From NCBI GenBank assembly GCA_046756445.1, contig JBHHWI010000107.1, positions 1-9,918 of the forward strand: a stretch of DNA of 9,918 bases, given 5' to 3'. This stretch comes from JACZWL01 sp046756445 (lineage in GTDB: Bacteria > Pseudomonadota > Gammaproteobacteria > Steroidobacterales > Woeseiaceae). Below are positions 1-6,989 of this stretch, one piece after another; within the stretch, counting starts at the first letter, position 1; each line of letters starts with the position of its first letter. The notes under the pieces are model-generated. The model searched no databases. It saw only the letters and a program-made list of their open reading frames with translations, and was not told where the DNA came from. The translations under genes were made by a program, and so were the position numbers.

Positions 1-82
1 GGGCTGCTCCGCCGAAAGGCGGAGATCGCAAAACCGGTGGCCTAAATCCGAAGAGATACGGCCGACCGGTTGCCGAAGCGAC
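1..82 (+). promoter_or_regulatory. Cyclic-di-GMP-I (GEMM-I) riboswitch aptamer, 5' end cut by the window
   Basis: This RNA would bind c-di-GMP in the leader of the downstream operon. Seen in the sequence: a perfect 7-bp stem (7-13 with 18-24) closed by a GAAA tetraloop (14-17), then the core CGCAAAACC (27-35), then GGCCTAAATCC (39-49), then ACCGGTTGCCG (65-75). This order matches the Vc2-type c-di-GMP-I aptamer: GGGC, GNRA-capped P2, CGCAAAGCC, GGCCTAAACC, GGTTACCG. By that alignment the ligand-contacting positions are G2 (equivalent to Vc2 G20), A30 (A47) and C73 (C92), all conserved. A guanine at the G20 position favours c-di-GMP over the G20A-type cGAMP variants. P3 can form by pairing 33-42 with 60-70 (ACCGGT with ACCGGT, GGCC with GGCC). 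The 5' strand of P1 is outside the window. The following terminator and the secreted DUF11-like genes fit known GEMM-I contexts. The alignment was made by eye from memory of the consensus. Confidence 0.85.
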
Positions 83-95
83 TTGTGAGCGCTAT

Positions 96-125
96 GGCCT
101 GCCCGGACCGGTGCAGGCCTTTTTT
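96..125 (+). terminator. Intrinsic terminator, riboswitch expression platform
   Basis: GGCCTGC (96-102) pairs perfectly with GCAGGCC (113-119), and an inner CCGG/CCGG helix (103-106 with 108-111) can extend the stem. Six T residues (120-125) follow at once. It lies between the aptamer and the first gene, which is the expected place for a transcription-attenuation platform. A competing helix (72-80 with 90-98) would block the 5' arm of this hairpin. Confidence 0.88.
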
Positions 126-150
126 GTAGACAGGGTGAGGACCCCCTCTG

Positions 151-156
151 AAGGAG
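151..156 (+). promoter_or_regulatory. Ribosome binding site of the first gene
   Basis: AAGGAG lies seven bases before the ATG at 164. It is the best Shine-Dalgarno sequence in the window; the other genes have only weak ones. It sits downstream of the terminator, so control by the leader appears to act on transcription rather than by hiding this site. Confidence 0.8.
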
Positions 157-163
157 AAAACCG

Positions 164-760
164 ATGAAACGGCACAGAAAAACCATGCAGCATCTTGCTG
201 CGCTCATGCTCGGAGTCTTGCTGATTCTGGGCCACGCGGCACAGGCCGCCGACAATACCGGTACCGGTGATGTCGCTGGCGACCCGACCGCACTGACCGA
301 CTCGAACGTGTTTCAGTTGTTCAGCACACCTGCCCTGACGCTGGTCAAAACGGCGTTCCTGACAGTCGGCGGCACGCAGTTGACCAGTGGCGATACGCTG
401 CCGGCGGGCACGCTGGTCGACTTCATGATCTACGTCGACAACAAAGCCTCCATAGGCGTCACCGATGTGACCATCCAGGACGTCCTGGATCCGTTGTTCG
501 CCTATCAAGCGGGCACGATCCGGGTCGACAACTCGGTCGCCAATTGCGCAGGAGCGGCGTGTACACCGGCTGAGGAAGCCGCGATCTACGCTGCCGCTGC
601 CGCGGCCGCTGCCGGTACGGACCTGATAGACGCGCCGGATACCGTCAGCTTCAACGGCGGTACCACAGTCGATGCCGGTAACCAGAACGTCGCGAACGGC
701 CAGCTAGATGCAGCGGCCAACGCGGTTCTGGCCGTCGTCTTTACGGTACAGGTGCAATAA
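164..760 (+). CDS. Secreted DUF11-like (conserved repeat domain) surface protein
   Basis: 198 residues, first gene behind the riboswitch. A Sec signal peptide is visible: basic n-region (KRHRK), hydrophobic core at about 11-23, and AQA at 26-28 as the likely cleavage site. The mature protein begins with an NTGTG motif (31-35). From residue 58 (LTLVKTA) a beta-rich domain resembles the DUF11/conserved-repeat family: a 'K' strand, a 'PAGTLVDFMIYVDN' strand, then 'VTIQDVLDPLFAYQAGTI'. The same order appears in the next two genes. C128 and C133 could form a disulfide. A run of eight alanines (143-150) lies in an insert. There is no sortase, PEP-CTERM or lipobox signal, so the protein is secreted or held by partners rather than self-anchored. 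The function is unknown. A structural or adhesive role next to the giant barrel is inference. The start is well supported by AAGGAG upstream. Confidence 0.85.
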   Translation: MKRHRKTMQHLAALMLGVLLILGHAAQAADNTGTGDVAGDPTALTDSNVFQLFSTPALTLVKTAFLTVGGTQLTSGDTLPAGTLVDFMIYVDNKASIGVTDVTIQDVLDPLFAYQAGTIRVDNSVANCAGAACTPAEEAAIYAAAAAAAAGTDLIDAPDTVSFNGGTTVDAGNQNVANGQLDAAANAVLAVVFTVQVQ

Positions 761-930
761 CGGAATAGCGTTGGACTTGCCGTTTCAAGCATGACGCCCG
801 GCGGGCGCGGCCTGTAATGGTCGCGGCCCGCCGTGGCGCGTATGCGTGAGACGCAAAACGTTTATTCGTTAATGGTGCCGAGACCGCCAGAACTGGTGGC
901 GTCGGCGCGCATCGGAATCAGGTCGCAGAC
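761..930 (+). other. Intergenic region with two strong hairpins
   Basis: I see no convincing gene in this gap. It holds a large GC-rich hairpin: 799-806 pairs perfectly with 826-833, and the helix continues inward with one bulge (807-812 with 819-824) to a six-base loop. There is no T tract after it, so it is not a standard terminator; RNA stabilisation or processing is possible. A second hairpin pairs 877-881 with 902-906 and 884-889 with 894-899, with loop GAAC. Between them lies an AT-richer patch (855-875) with no clear promoter. The gap could separate expression of the first gene from the rest. Confidence 0.6.
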
Positions 931-1626
931 GTGATCGCGCGCAGACGATGGTCACCACGTTTCAGACGCAGGCGTTCGCCTGTGGCGGTGACGCGTGCGC
1001 CACCTCGCAGCAGAAGTAGTCCTTTGACAGGCAGACGGCGTAAATTTATTGCGTGGCTTATGCTCATTGGCTGGTTCGTCAGCGGACCGGCAGGGGTTCA
1101 TGCAGCCGTGAACTCCGCGACGGGCGGCATCAATGGCATCAATAATGGCACGCTGGTCGGTGGCGACGGAACGGGAACCGCGCAGATCCAGATCAACTCC
1201 GTGCAGCTGGCGCTGGTCAAGGAAGCGCGCGACCTCGCAGGTACTGTATTGGCCCCCGGGGCGAACGTTGCGCAGAACCAGCAAATTTACTTCGTCCTGT
1301 ACGTCGACAACCTGACCGATTTCCTTGCCCGCGGCTTCACGATCGAAGACGCGATCGACGAAGCCCAGTTTACTTACATTGCCAACAGCCTCGAGACGAC
1401 CTCGGTGCCGAGCGGCGCCGATGCGGCAACCCGCTGGGCCGGCATCTGGACACCGGTGTCCGATGCCGTCGGTGCGCCGGACGACGAGGCATCGGTCGTA
1501 GATACGGGCGGACCGGCAGGCCTCGATCACCTGGCTGTCGGCGACGTGACCGGGCAGCTGAACCTGCCACTGCAAATTCCCGCCCGGACGCAGTGGGCAA
1601 TCCGATTCAGGGTGACGGTGAACTGA
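931..1626 (+). CDS. Second secreted DUF11-like surface protein, paralogous to the first gene; start uncertain
   Basis: 231 residues if started at GTG 931. The first 31 residues would then be an arginine/proline/serine-rich stretch unlike a normal protein start. An in-frame TTG at 1024 gives a clean Sec signal peptide (GRRRK, then a hydrophobic core, VHA|A cleavage) and a 200-residue product, close to the 198 of its neighbour; GTG 988 is also possible. None has a strong ribosome site. In 931 numbering, cleavage follows A58 and the mature protein starts AVNSATGG. The core (LALVKEA, 'IYFVLYVDN', 'FTIEDAIDEAQFTYIANSLETT') parallels the first gene's 'LTLVKTA', 'VDFMIYVDN', 'VTIQDVLDPLFAYQAGTIRV', so the two are paralogues with a DUF11-like fold. 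There are no cysteines in the mature part and no anchor. The stop overlaps the next start by one base (TGATG), which suggests translational coupling. Its function is unknown; it may be a surface or assembly partner of the giant barrel. Confidence 0.78.
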   Translation: MIARRRWSPRFRRRRSPVAVTRAPPRSRSSPLTGRRRKFIAWLMLIGWFVSGPAGVHAAVNSATGGINGINNGTLVGGDGTGTAQIQINSVQLALVKEARDLAGTVLAPGANVAQNQQIYFVLYVDNLTDFLARGFTIEDAIDEAQFTYIANSLETTSVPSGADAATRWAGIWTPVSDAVGAPDDEASVVDTGGPAGLDHLAVGDVTGQLNLPLQIPARTQWAIRFRVTVN

Positions 1627-4600
1627 TGCGCCGCCTCATCCGACATCTTATTTTCATCGCCGGCGCGACCGTGCTGCTGCCGGCCATCGCGCTTGCGCAG
1701 GTGATTTCCAACTCCGCGACCGGCGAGCTGAATGCACTGAGCCTCGACCTGTCGCAGGCGACCGTAACGCTCAACAGAACCACTCTTGTAGATCCGAACA
1801 ACTCCACCGTGACCGTGGATCCGCCAATCGTCATGGCTGACGGAATTGCCTTCAGCACGATCACGGTAACCCTGCGCGACGGCAACAATCTGCCGATCGC
1901 GGGTCGGGTCGTGTCCCTGGCATCGAGTCGCGGTGCACTCGACGTGGTGACCCAACCGCTCAATCCGACCGATGCGAATGGCGTGACGACCGGCGAGATT
2001 CGCTCGACCACCAACGGCGCGACACAGATCATGGCAACAGATGTCGCCAGCGGCGTGTTGCTCAATGATCAGCCGCAGGTCCTGTTCACCTTCGGCGAGG
2101 TCCTGCAACTGACCAAGACCGTCAGCCCGGACAGAGCAACGGTCGGGGACGTCGTCACCTATTCGGTGGCCATCGCCAACACGACCACCAATACCCTCAG
2201 CATGGTGCGCATCCTCGATGAGGCGTCACCGGTGCTTACCTATCTGCCCGGGACGGCGCGCCTCGACGGGGCCGCGATCCCTGATCCGCTGCCGGGACCG
2301 CCGATGGAGTTCGATGTCGGTGATATCGATCCGCTGGCGGATGCCAACGGCAACGGCGTTGCCGACCCCGGCGAGGGCGGCTATCACATCCTGTCGTACA
2401 GCATGATCGTCGGTGCCGGGGCCCGGGTCGGCAGCTACGGCAACCTCGCCGTGGCGGTCGATGTCTGCGACAGCTGCACGCTATCGACCCCTGTCAGCGT
2501 CGATCTCGAGATTACCGCCGACCCCATCTTCGACCTCGGCACGGTCATCGGCAAGGTCTTCCATGACCTCGACGCTGACGGCCGGCAGGACCGCGGCGAA
2601 ACCGGTATCAGCGGTGCGATGGTGGCGCTGGACAGCGGCACCTACGCCCTGACAGACGCGCACGGGCGCTATCACTTCCCGGCGATTAAACCGGGACAAC
2701 GCATGGTCAAACTGAATATTCACAGCATCGCCGGCAATGCCCGGGCCGTGGGCGGCGACAAGAAGGTCCTGAGCGTGACACCCGGCCTGCTCGCGACAGC
2801 CACCTTCGCCGTCACCTACGGTTTCGAGACGGAAGAGATCGGCCGCGACGGTGAGTTCGGTGCTGGCCTCGAAAGTTTCGCCGACAAACTGCCGGACCGG
2901 ATCTCGGGCAGCCCGAGCAACCTGAGTGCGGTCGTCAACGGCATACCGCTGGCGTTCGCGGGTGTGAATGTCACGCTGCTGGATGCCGACGCCAACGACA
3001 TCATTCACCTGGCCGAAGCCGGCAAGGTCGAGCCGCTGCGCTTCGTGCTGGACGGCACTGTTCCGGACCGGGCAGTCGATCAATGGACGCTCAGGATCTG
3101 GCGCGAGCAGGACACAGTTGTCAAGAGCATCAGGGGCCAGGGCGAGTTGCCGGGTCGCGTTGAATGGGATGACATCGACGAAATACAGAGGCTTTTGCAG
3201 CCCGGCTTCGTGTACTTCTACCAGCTCGAAATCGAGGAACCGAACATGCGGGCGACCAGCAGCCGCGGCATGTTCGGCGTCAATCGCAACACTGCTGTCA
3301 TGTTGAGACTCAGCGGCGGGGCATTCGTGGTTGGCTCCGCGGTATTGACCGGTCAGGCAATGAACCTGCTTGGCGAAACCGCCGAGATCATGCGCACGCA
3401 CCCGGACGAAATCGTGCAGATCAATGGCCACACGGACTCGAGCGGTTCGAGCGAATACAACCAGCGGCTATCGGAACAACGCGCGAAGGCCGCGTTCGAT
3501 TACCTCGTCAAATTCGAGGACATTTCCCCGAACCGTTTCGTCGTCAGGGGTTTCGGCGAAGACCAACCGATTGCCAGCAACGATTCCGAGGCGGGCAGGC
3601 GGATGAACCGCAGGGTCGAAATCGTCGGCGAGTTGACGGAGGTCGAAAGATCGCGCCTGTACGCAACGCAGACCAACGCACTGCGTGCCGTCATGAACGG
3701 CGAGACCATGGAGCTCGGAACGCACGGCCAGTTTAGTGATGTGATCGACGGGCCCGGCATGGATATGGTCGACCTGCAGCTGACAGACGAGATCGGCCGC
3801 GGCATCGACACCACGATCGCGTTGCCGCTGTTGCAGGTGATGAAGCCTGCCGGCACGGAGTTCCGTCCGTTCGCCGCAGGCCAATCCTGGACACGCGAGG
3901 CCGGCCTCGTGCCACCCGACCTCAGCTACGACTATCGCCTGATCGGCAGAACCGATATTGGGAACTACGTCGAGCTCGACAGACGGCCGCTCGAAGTCGA
4001 CGAGAGCGGGCGGTTCGAGTCGCAGCTGACCCTGACAGCGGGACGAAACGCGTTCGTACTCAGTGCGAGAAACGCGAAGGGATTCGTGCGCTATGCCAAC
4101 GTGCAGATCACGGTCAAGACCAATAACGACGGTGTGCCGATCGTCGCCGTGGAACCGATTCCCAAACTGGTGCTGCAATTGCCGCCGAAGGGCGTGCCCA
4201 TGCGCAGCGCCAACCTGGTCGTGCCCGGTTATACGGATCCCGGCAATATGGTCAGGATCAACGGCCAGCCAGTTGAGGTCGACCAGACCGGTCACTTCTT
4301 TACGCGCATGCCGCTCGATCCCGGCATCAACACCATCGTCACTGTCGTTACCGACAGCGACGGATTCACCGGTGGCATAACCCGAGATATCGAATACGCC
4401 GGTGACGCCCTGTTCATCATGGCCCTGGCCGACGGCAAGGTCAGTCAGATCCGGCGCAAGGGCAATCTGCAGGCGGCCGGTGCCGATAGCGCCAATGAGG
4501 TCAGGACCGACGGTCGGGTCGCGCTTTATCTCAAGGGCACCGTGCGCGGCAGGTACCTGATTTCGGCAGCATTCGACTCCGGTTCCAGCGAGATCGGCGA

Positions 4601-6986
4601 ACTCTTCAGCGAGCTGGATGCGATCGAGAACGAGCGGCTGGTCACGAACATCGACCCGGACACGATCTATCCGGTCTATGGCGACGACAGCACGCTGGTC
4701 TATGACACCGAGTCCCAGGGCAAGCTCTATCTCGGCCTGGAAGGCGAACAGCTGAACGCCGTCGTGGGCAATTACAAGCTGAACTTCACCGACACCGAAC
4801 TCACTGCATATCAACGCACCCTTTACGGGACGCATGCCGGGTGGCATTCCAGGGCTGAGACCACCGACAACGAGTCCGTAACGGAAGCCGAGGTCTTCGT
4901 CGCGCAGGTCGACCAGGTGCCCGTGCGCGACCAGATAGTGGCGACCGGCGGCTCGCTGTATTTCCTGAGTCAGACCGACATCATCGAAGGCAGCGAACAG
5001 GTGTCGCTGCTGGTGCACGACCAGCGCACCGGCTTGCTGCTGCAACGCATCAGCCAGCAGCGCGAAGCGGATTACGACATCAAGTACAGGGAAGGCCGCA
5101 TCTGGTTTACCCGGCCGATCTCGACGGTCATTTCCGACGGCACGCTGATCGGATCCAATCTGCTCGCCGGCAACCCGGTAACGATCCAGGTCGATTACGA
5201 GACCCGTGTCGACGGCCTCGAAGCCGGCATCAGCGGCGGCCGCTTCAAACAGCGCCTGGCCAATGGGCGGTTCAGCATCGGCGGCCTGCACGTCGAGGAC
5301 GACGGTGGATCCGGGCCGTATGCGCTCGATGGCGTGGACGTGGAAATCGAACTCGAGACGGCGCGAATCGTCGCGGAGTACGCGCAATCCGAAGGCACCG
5401 ATTCCATGGTGTTTCGGAGCGTCGACGGCGGTCTGCAGTTCTCCCCGGTGTCGGCAGGCGCGGCGCAGGACGGCGCGGCCTACAAGCTGGCGGCCGAGTT
5501 CGACGCAGGTGCCTGGTTCGGCTCACCGGGACGCCTGCTCGGCAGCGCGTACTACAAGGACCTGGATGCCGGGTTCATCGCCAACGGCAACTTCGCGCTC
5601 GCCGACAACCGCCAGTACGGTGCCGTGCTCAATTACAAACTGAACGATCTGAATTCCGTGCTGCTGCGCGTCGACGACCAACTGCAGGGGCAGACCACGT
5701 CGTCCACGCAGACGACCCTGAACTGGCGCCACACGCGCGACCGGCTGGTCCTCGAAGGCGAGTACTTCGACCGGCAGGTTGACGGCGCGGTTACGAGCGG
5801 ATCCGCTGCGGCCTTGCGCGCCCAGTATGCGTGGACCAACAGTCTGACTGCGTCACTGGAACACCAGCAGTCGATCTCCGGCGCTACCGGGACACAGTCG
5901 GCCGCCGGTCTCGAATACGCGTTCAAGCAGAAGCTTCGGGTATCCGGGCGCGTCGTCACGGGGCCGGACGGCGAAGCCTTCCAGGGCGGCGCCAGTTGGG
6001 ACACGTCCTTCGGCAGGCTGTACGCCCGGCAGCAACTGACCGGACCGGAATCATCCGATGATTCCGCCAGCACCGTGCTCGGCGCCGAGGCGCCGTTCGG
6101 GGCCGGCGGCACCGTTTATACCGAATACCAGTGGGACCGCAGCGGCGAGCGGCGCGGGCTGCGCTCGATTACCGGCATCAGGCGCGACTGGTCGATGACA
6201 AGAGGCTTGTCGTTGCTGCTGTCCGGCGAGCAGACGACCCTGCAGGCGCCCGGCGGCACCGAGAACAAACTCAATGCACTCGTCGGCGGCGCCAGCTTCG
6301 ATCGCAAGGGCCTCAAGCTCAGTACCAGAAACGAATGGCGTCGCCAGCGCGGACTGACATCGCTCGATCAGTTCCTCACCCTGAATCACGGCGAGCTGAA
6401 ACTGCCGTCCGGATTCACCCTGCTTGGCGAGTATCGTCAGAGCAAGTCGGACGATCTGATGCAACCGGACCAGTCGACGGATTTCCAGGAAGCAAGTGTG
6501 GGGTTTGCAGTCCGGCCGATCGAGCACGATCGCTGGAACGTTTTGTTCAAGCTGTCACGGCTTGACAGCGATGCGACGCCGGCGCAGGTCGATACCCGCT
6601 ACGATGACAGCACTGCCGACCTCGTCTCGACCGACTGGTCCGTGCAGTTGCACAGGAACATCGAGTGGGTCGGTAAACAGGCATTCAGGAAGAAGCTGAC
6701 CGAGCCTGCAGGGCTTGCGGGCATAGAGACCAACACCAGCCTGAGCATTCAGCGGCTCAACTTCGAGATACCCTGGAACCTCTCGATCGGCACCGAGTAC
6801 CGTCGGCTGTATCAGAAAGAAGCCGACGACCAGCGCTCCGGTTTCCTGGGCGAGCTGATGTGGAACCGCTTCGAACACGTCGGGCTGGGGCTGGGCTACA
6901 ACTTCACCGACTTCTCGAGCGACCTGCGATTTGACAGCGATTACTCGGAATACGGCTGGTTCCTCCGTATCCAGGGCAGGTACTAG
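1626..6986 (+). CDS. Giant surface protein: Ig/DUF11/SdrD-B/OmpA domains fused to an outer-membrane beta-barrel
   Basis: 1786 residues from ATG 1626, chosen over GTG 1593 because it gives a clean signal peptide (ALA24|Q25) and couples to the previous stop. Domains in order: mature N terminus with NSATGEL (29-35); invasin/Big_1-like Ig domain (about 64-154); DUF11 domain (160-297) with C281-x2-C284; SdrD-type B domain (303-369, GKVFHDLDADG...YHF.AI.PG); OmpA C-terminal-like domain (about 564-671) with HTDSSG and LSEQRA, where D604 and R619 match in spacing the peptidoglycan-binding Asp/Arg pair of OmpA; a further region with Ig-like domains, one clear at about 866-924; then beta-strand-rich sequence from about 966 to the end. 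The C terminus (GWFLRIQGRY) ends in an aromatic residue, as in BAM-inserted barrels. Three EF-hand-like acidic loops occur at 239-250, 314-325 and 453-464. The likely role is an outer-membrane anchor or displayer of surface domains tied to peptidoglycan. The barrel call rests on strand patterns and the C terminus. Pore, secretion or adhesin functions cannot be told apart. Confidence 0.87.
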   Translation: MRRLIRHLIFIAGATVLLPAIALAQVISNSATGELNALSLDLSQATVTLNRTTLVDPNNSTVTVDPPIVMADGIAFSTITVTLRDGNNLPIAGRVVSLASSRGALDVVTQPLNPTDANGVTTGEIRSTTNGATQIMATDVASGVLLNDQPQVLFTFGEVLQLTKTVSPDRATVGDVVTYSVAIANTTTNTLSMVRILDEASPVLTYLPGTARLDGAAIPDPLPGPPMEFDVGDIDPLADANGNGVADPGEGGYHILSYSMIVGAGARVGSYGNLAVAVDVCDSCTLSTPVSVDLEITADPIFDLGTVIGKVFHDLDADGRQDRGETGISGAMVALDSGTYALTDAHGRYHFPAIKPGQRMVKLNIHSIAGNARAVGGDKKVLSVTPGLLATATFAVTYGFETEEIGRDGEFGAGLESFADKLPDRISGSPSNLSAVVNGIPLAFAGVNVTLLDADANDIIHLAEAGKVEPLRFVLDGTVPDRAVDQWTLRIWREQDTVVKSIRGQGELPGRVEWDDIDEIQRLLQPGFVYFYQLEIEEPNMRATSSRGMFGVNRNTAVMLRLSGGAFVVGSAVLTGQAMNLLGETAEIMRTHPDEIVQINGHTDSSGSSEYNQRLSEQRAKAAFDYLVKFEDISPNRFVVRGFGEDQPIASNDSEAGRRMNRRVEIVGELTEVERSRLYATQTNALRAVMNGETMELGTHGQFSDVIDGPGMDMVDLQLTDEIGRGIDTTIALPLLQVMKPAGTEFRPFAAGQSWTREAGLVPPDLSYDYRLIGRTDIGNYVELDRRPLEVDESGRFESQLTLTAGRNAFVLSARNAKGFVRYANVQITVKTNNDGVPIVAVEPIPKLVLQLPPKGVPMRSANLVVPGYTDPGNMVRINGQPVEVDQTGHFFTRMPLDPGINTIVTVVTDSDGFTGGITRDIEYAGDALFIMALADGKVSQIRRKGNLQAAGADSANEVRTDGRVALYLKGTVRGRYLISAAFDSGSSEIGELFSELDAIENERLVTNIDPDTIYPVYGDDSTLVYDTESQGKLYLGLEGEQLNAVVGNYKLNFTDTELTAYQRTLYGTHAGWHSRAETTDNESVTEAEVFVAQVDQVPVRDQIVATGGSLYFLSQTDIIEGSEQVSLLVHDQRTGLLLQRISQQREADYDIKYREGRIWFTRPISTVISDGTLIGSNLLAGNPVTIQVDYETRVDGLEAGISGGRFKQRLANGRFSIGGLHVEDDGGSGPYALDGVDVEIELETARIVAEYAQSEGTDSMVFRSVDGGLQFSPVSAGAAQDGAAYKLAAEFDAGAWFGSPGRLLGSAYYKDLDAGFIANGNFALADNRQYGAVLNYKLNDLNSVLLRVDDQLQGQTTSSTQTTLNWRHTRDRLVLEGEYFDRQVDGAVTSGSAAALRAQYAWTNSLTASLEHQQSISGATGTQSAAGLEYAFKQKLRVSGRVVTGPDGEAFQGGASWDTSFGRLYARQQLTGPESSDDSASTVLGAEAPFGAGGTVYTEYQWDRSGERRGLRSITGIRRDWSMTRGLSLLLSGEQTTLQAPGGTENKLNALVGGASFDRKGLKLSTRNEWRRQRGLTSLDQFLTLNHGELKLPSGFTLLGEYRQSKSDDLMQPDQSTDFQEASVGFAVRPIEHDRWNVLFKLSRLDSDATPAQVDTRYDDSTADLVSTDWSVQLHRNIEWVGKQAFRKKLTEPAGLAGIETNTSLSIQRLNFEIPWNLSIGTEYRRLYQKEADDQRSGFLGELMWNRFEHVGLGLGYNFTDFSSDLRFDSDYSEYGWFLRIQGRY

Positions 6987-6989
6987 GCT

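Noticed and set aside
590..613. Eight alanine codons as a possible simple repeat or expansion
   Set aside because: The codons are mixed (GCT, GCC, GCG), so it is not a slippage-prone DNA repeat. It is kept only as a protein feature.
845..862. GAGACGCAAAACG resembles the GEMM-I core, hinting at a second riboswitch
   Set aside because: The flanks lack the GNRA-capped stem before it and the GGCCTAA and GGTTGCCG segments after it, so a chance match is more likely.
872..934. A 20-codon frame from ATG 872 whose stop overlaps GTG 931, as if a leader peptide
   Set aside because: It has no ribosome site, falls across the 877-906 hairpin, and GTG 931 itself is a doubtful start.
1024..1052. TTGACA as a -35 promoter box inside the second gene
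   Set aside because: At 15-17 bases spacing the -10 candidates (TTTATT, TATTGC) are poor. The hexamer is explained equally well as start-region coding sequence.
1593..1625. GTG 1593 as the start of the giant gene
   Set aside because: It would add 11 residues before an already complete signal peptide and overlap the previous gene by 34 bases. ATG 1626 fits better.
2481..3431. A 316-codon minus-strand open frame
   Set aside because: It is a shadow of the DUF11 to OmpA part of the giant gene, with no recognisable domain and no sign of its own start signals.
3468..5387. A 639-codon open frame on the minus strand inside the giant gene
   Set aside because: It lies wholly opposite a gene with clear domains. 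Its translation has no recognisable domain. Long antisense frames are common in GC-rich coding DNA.
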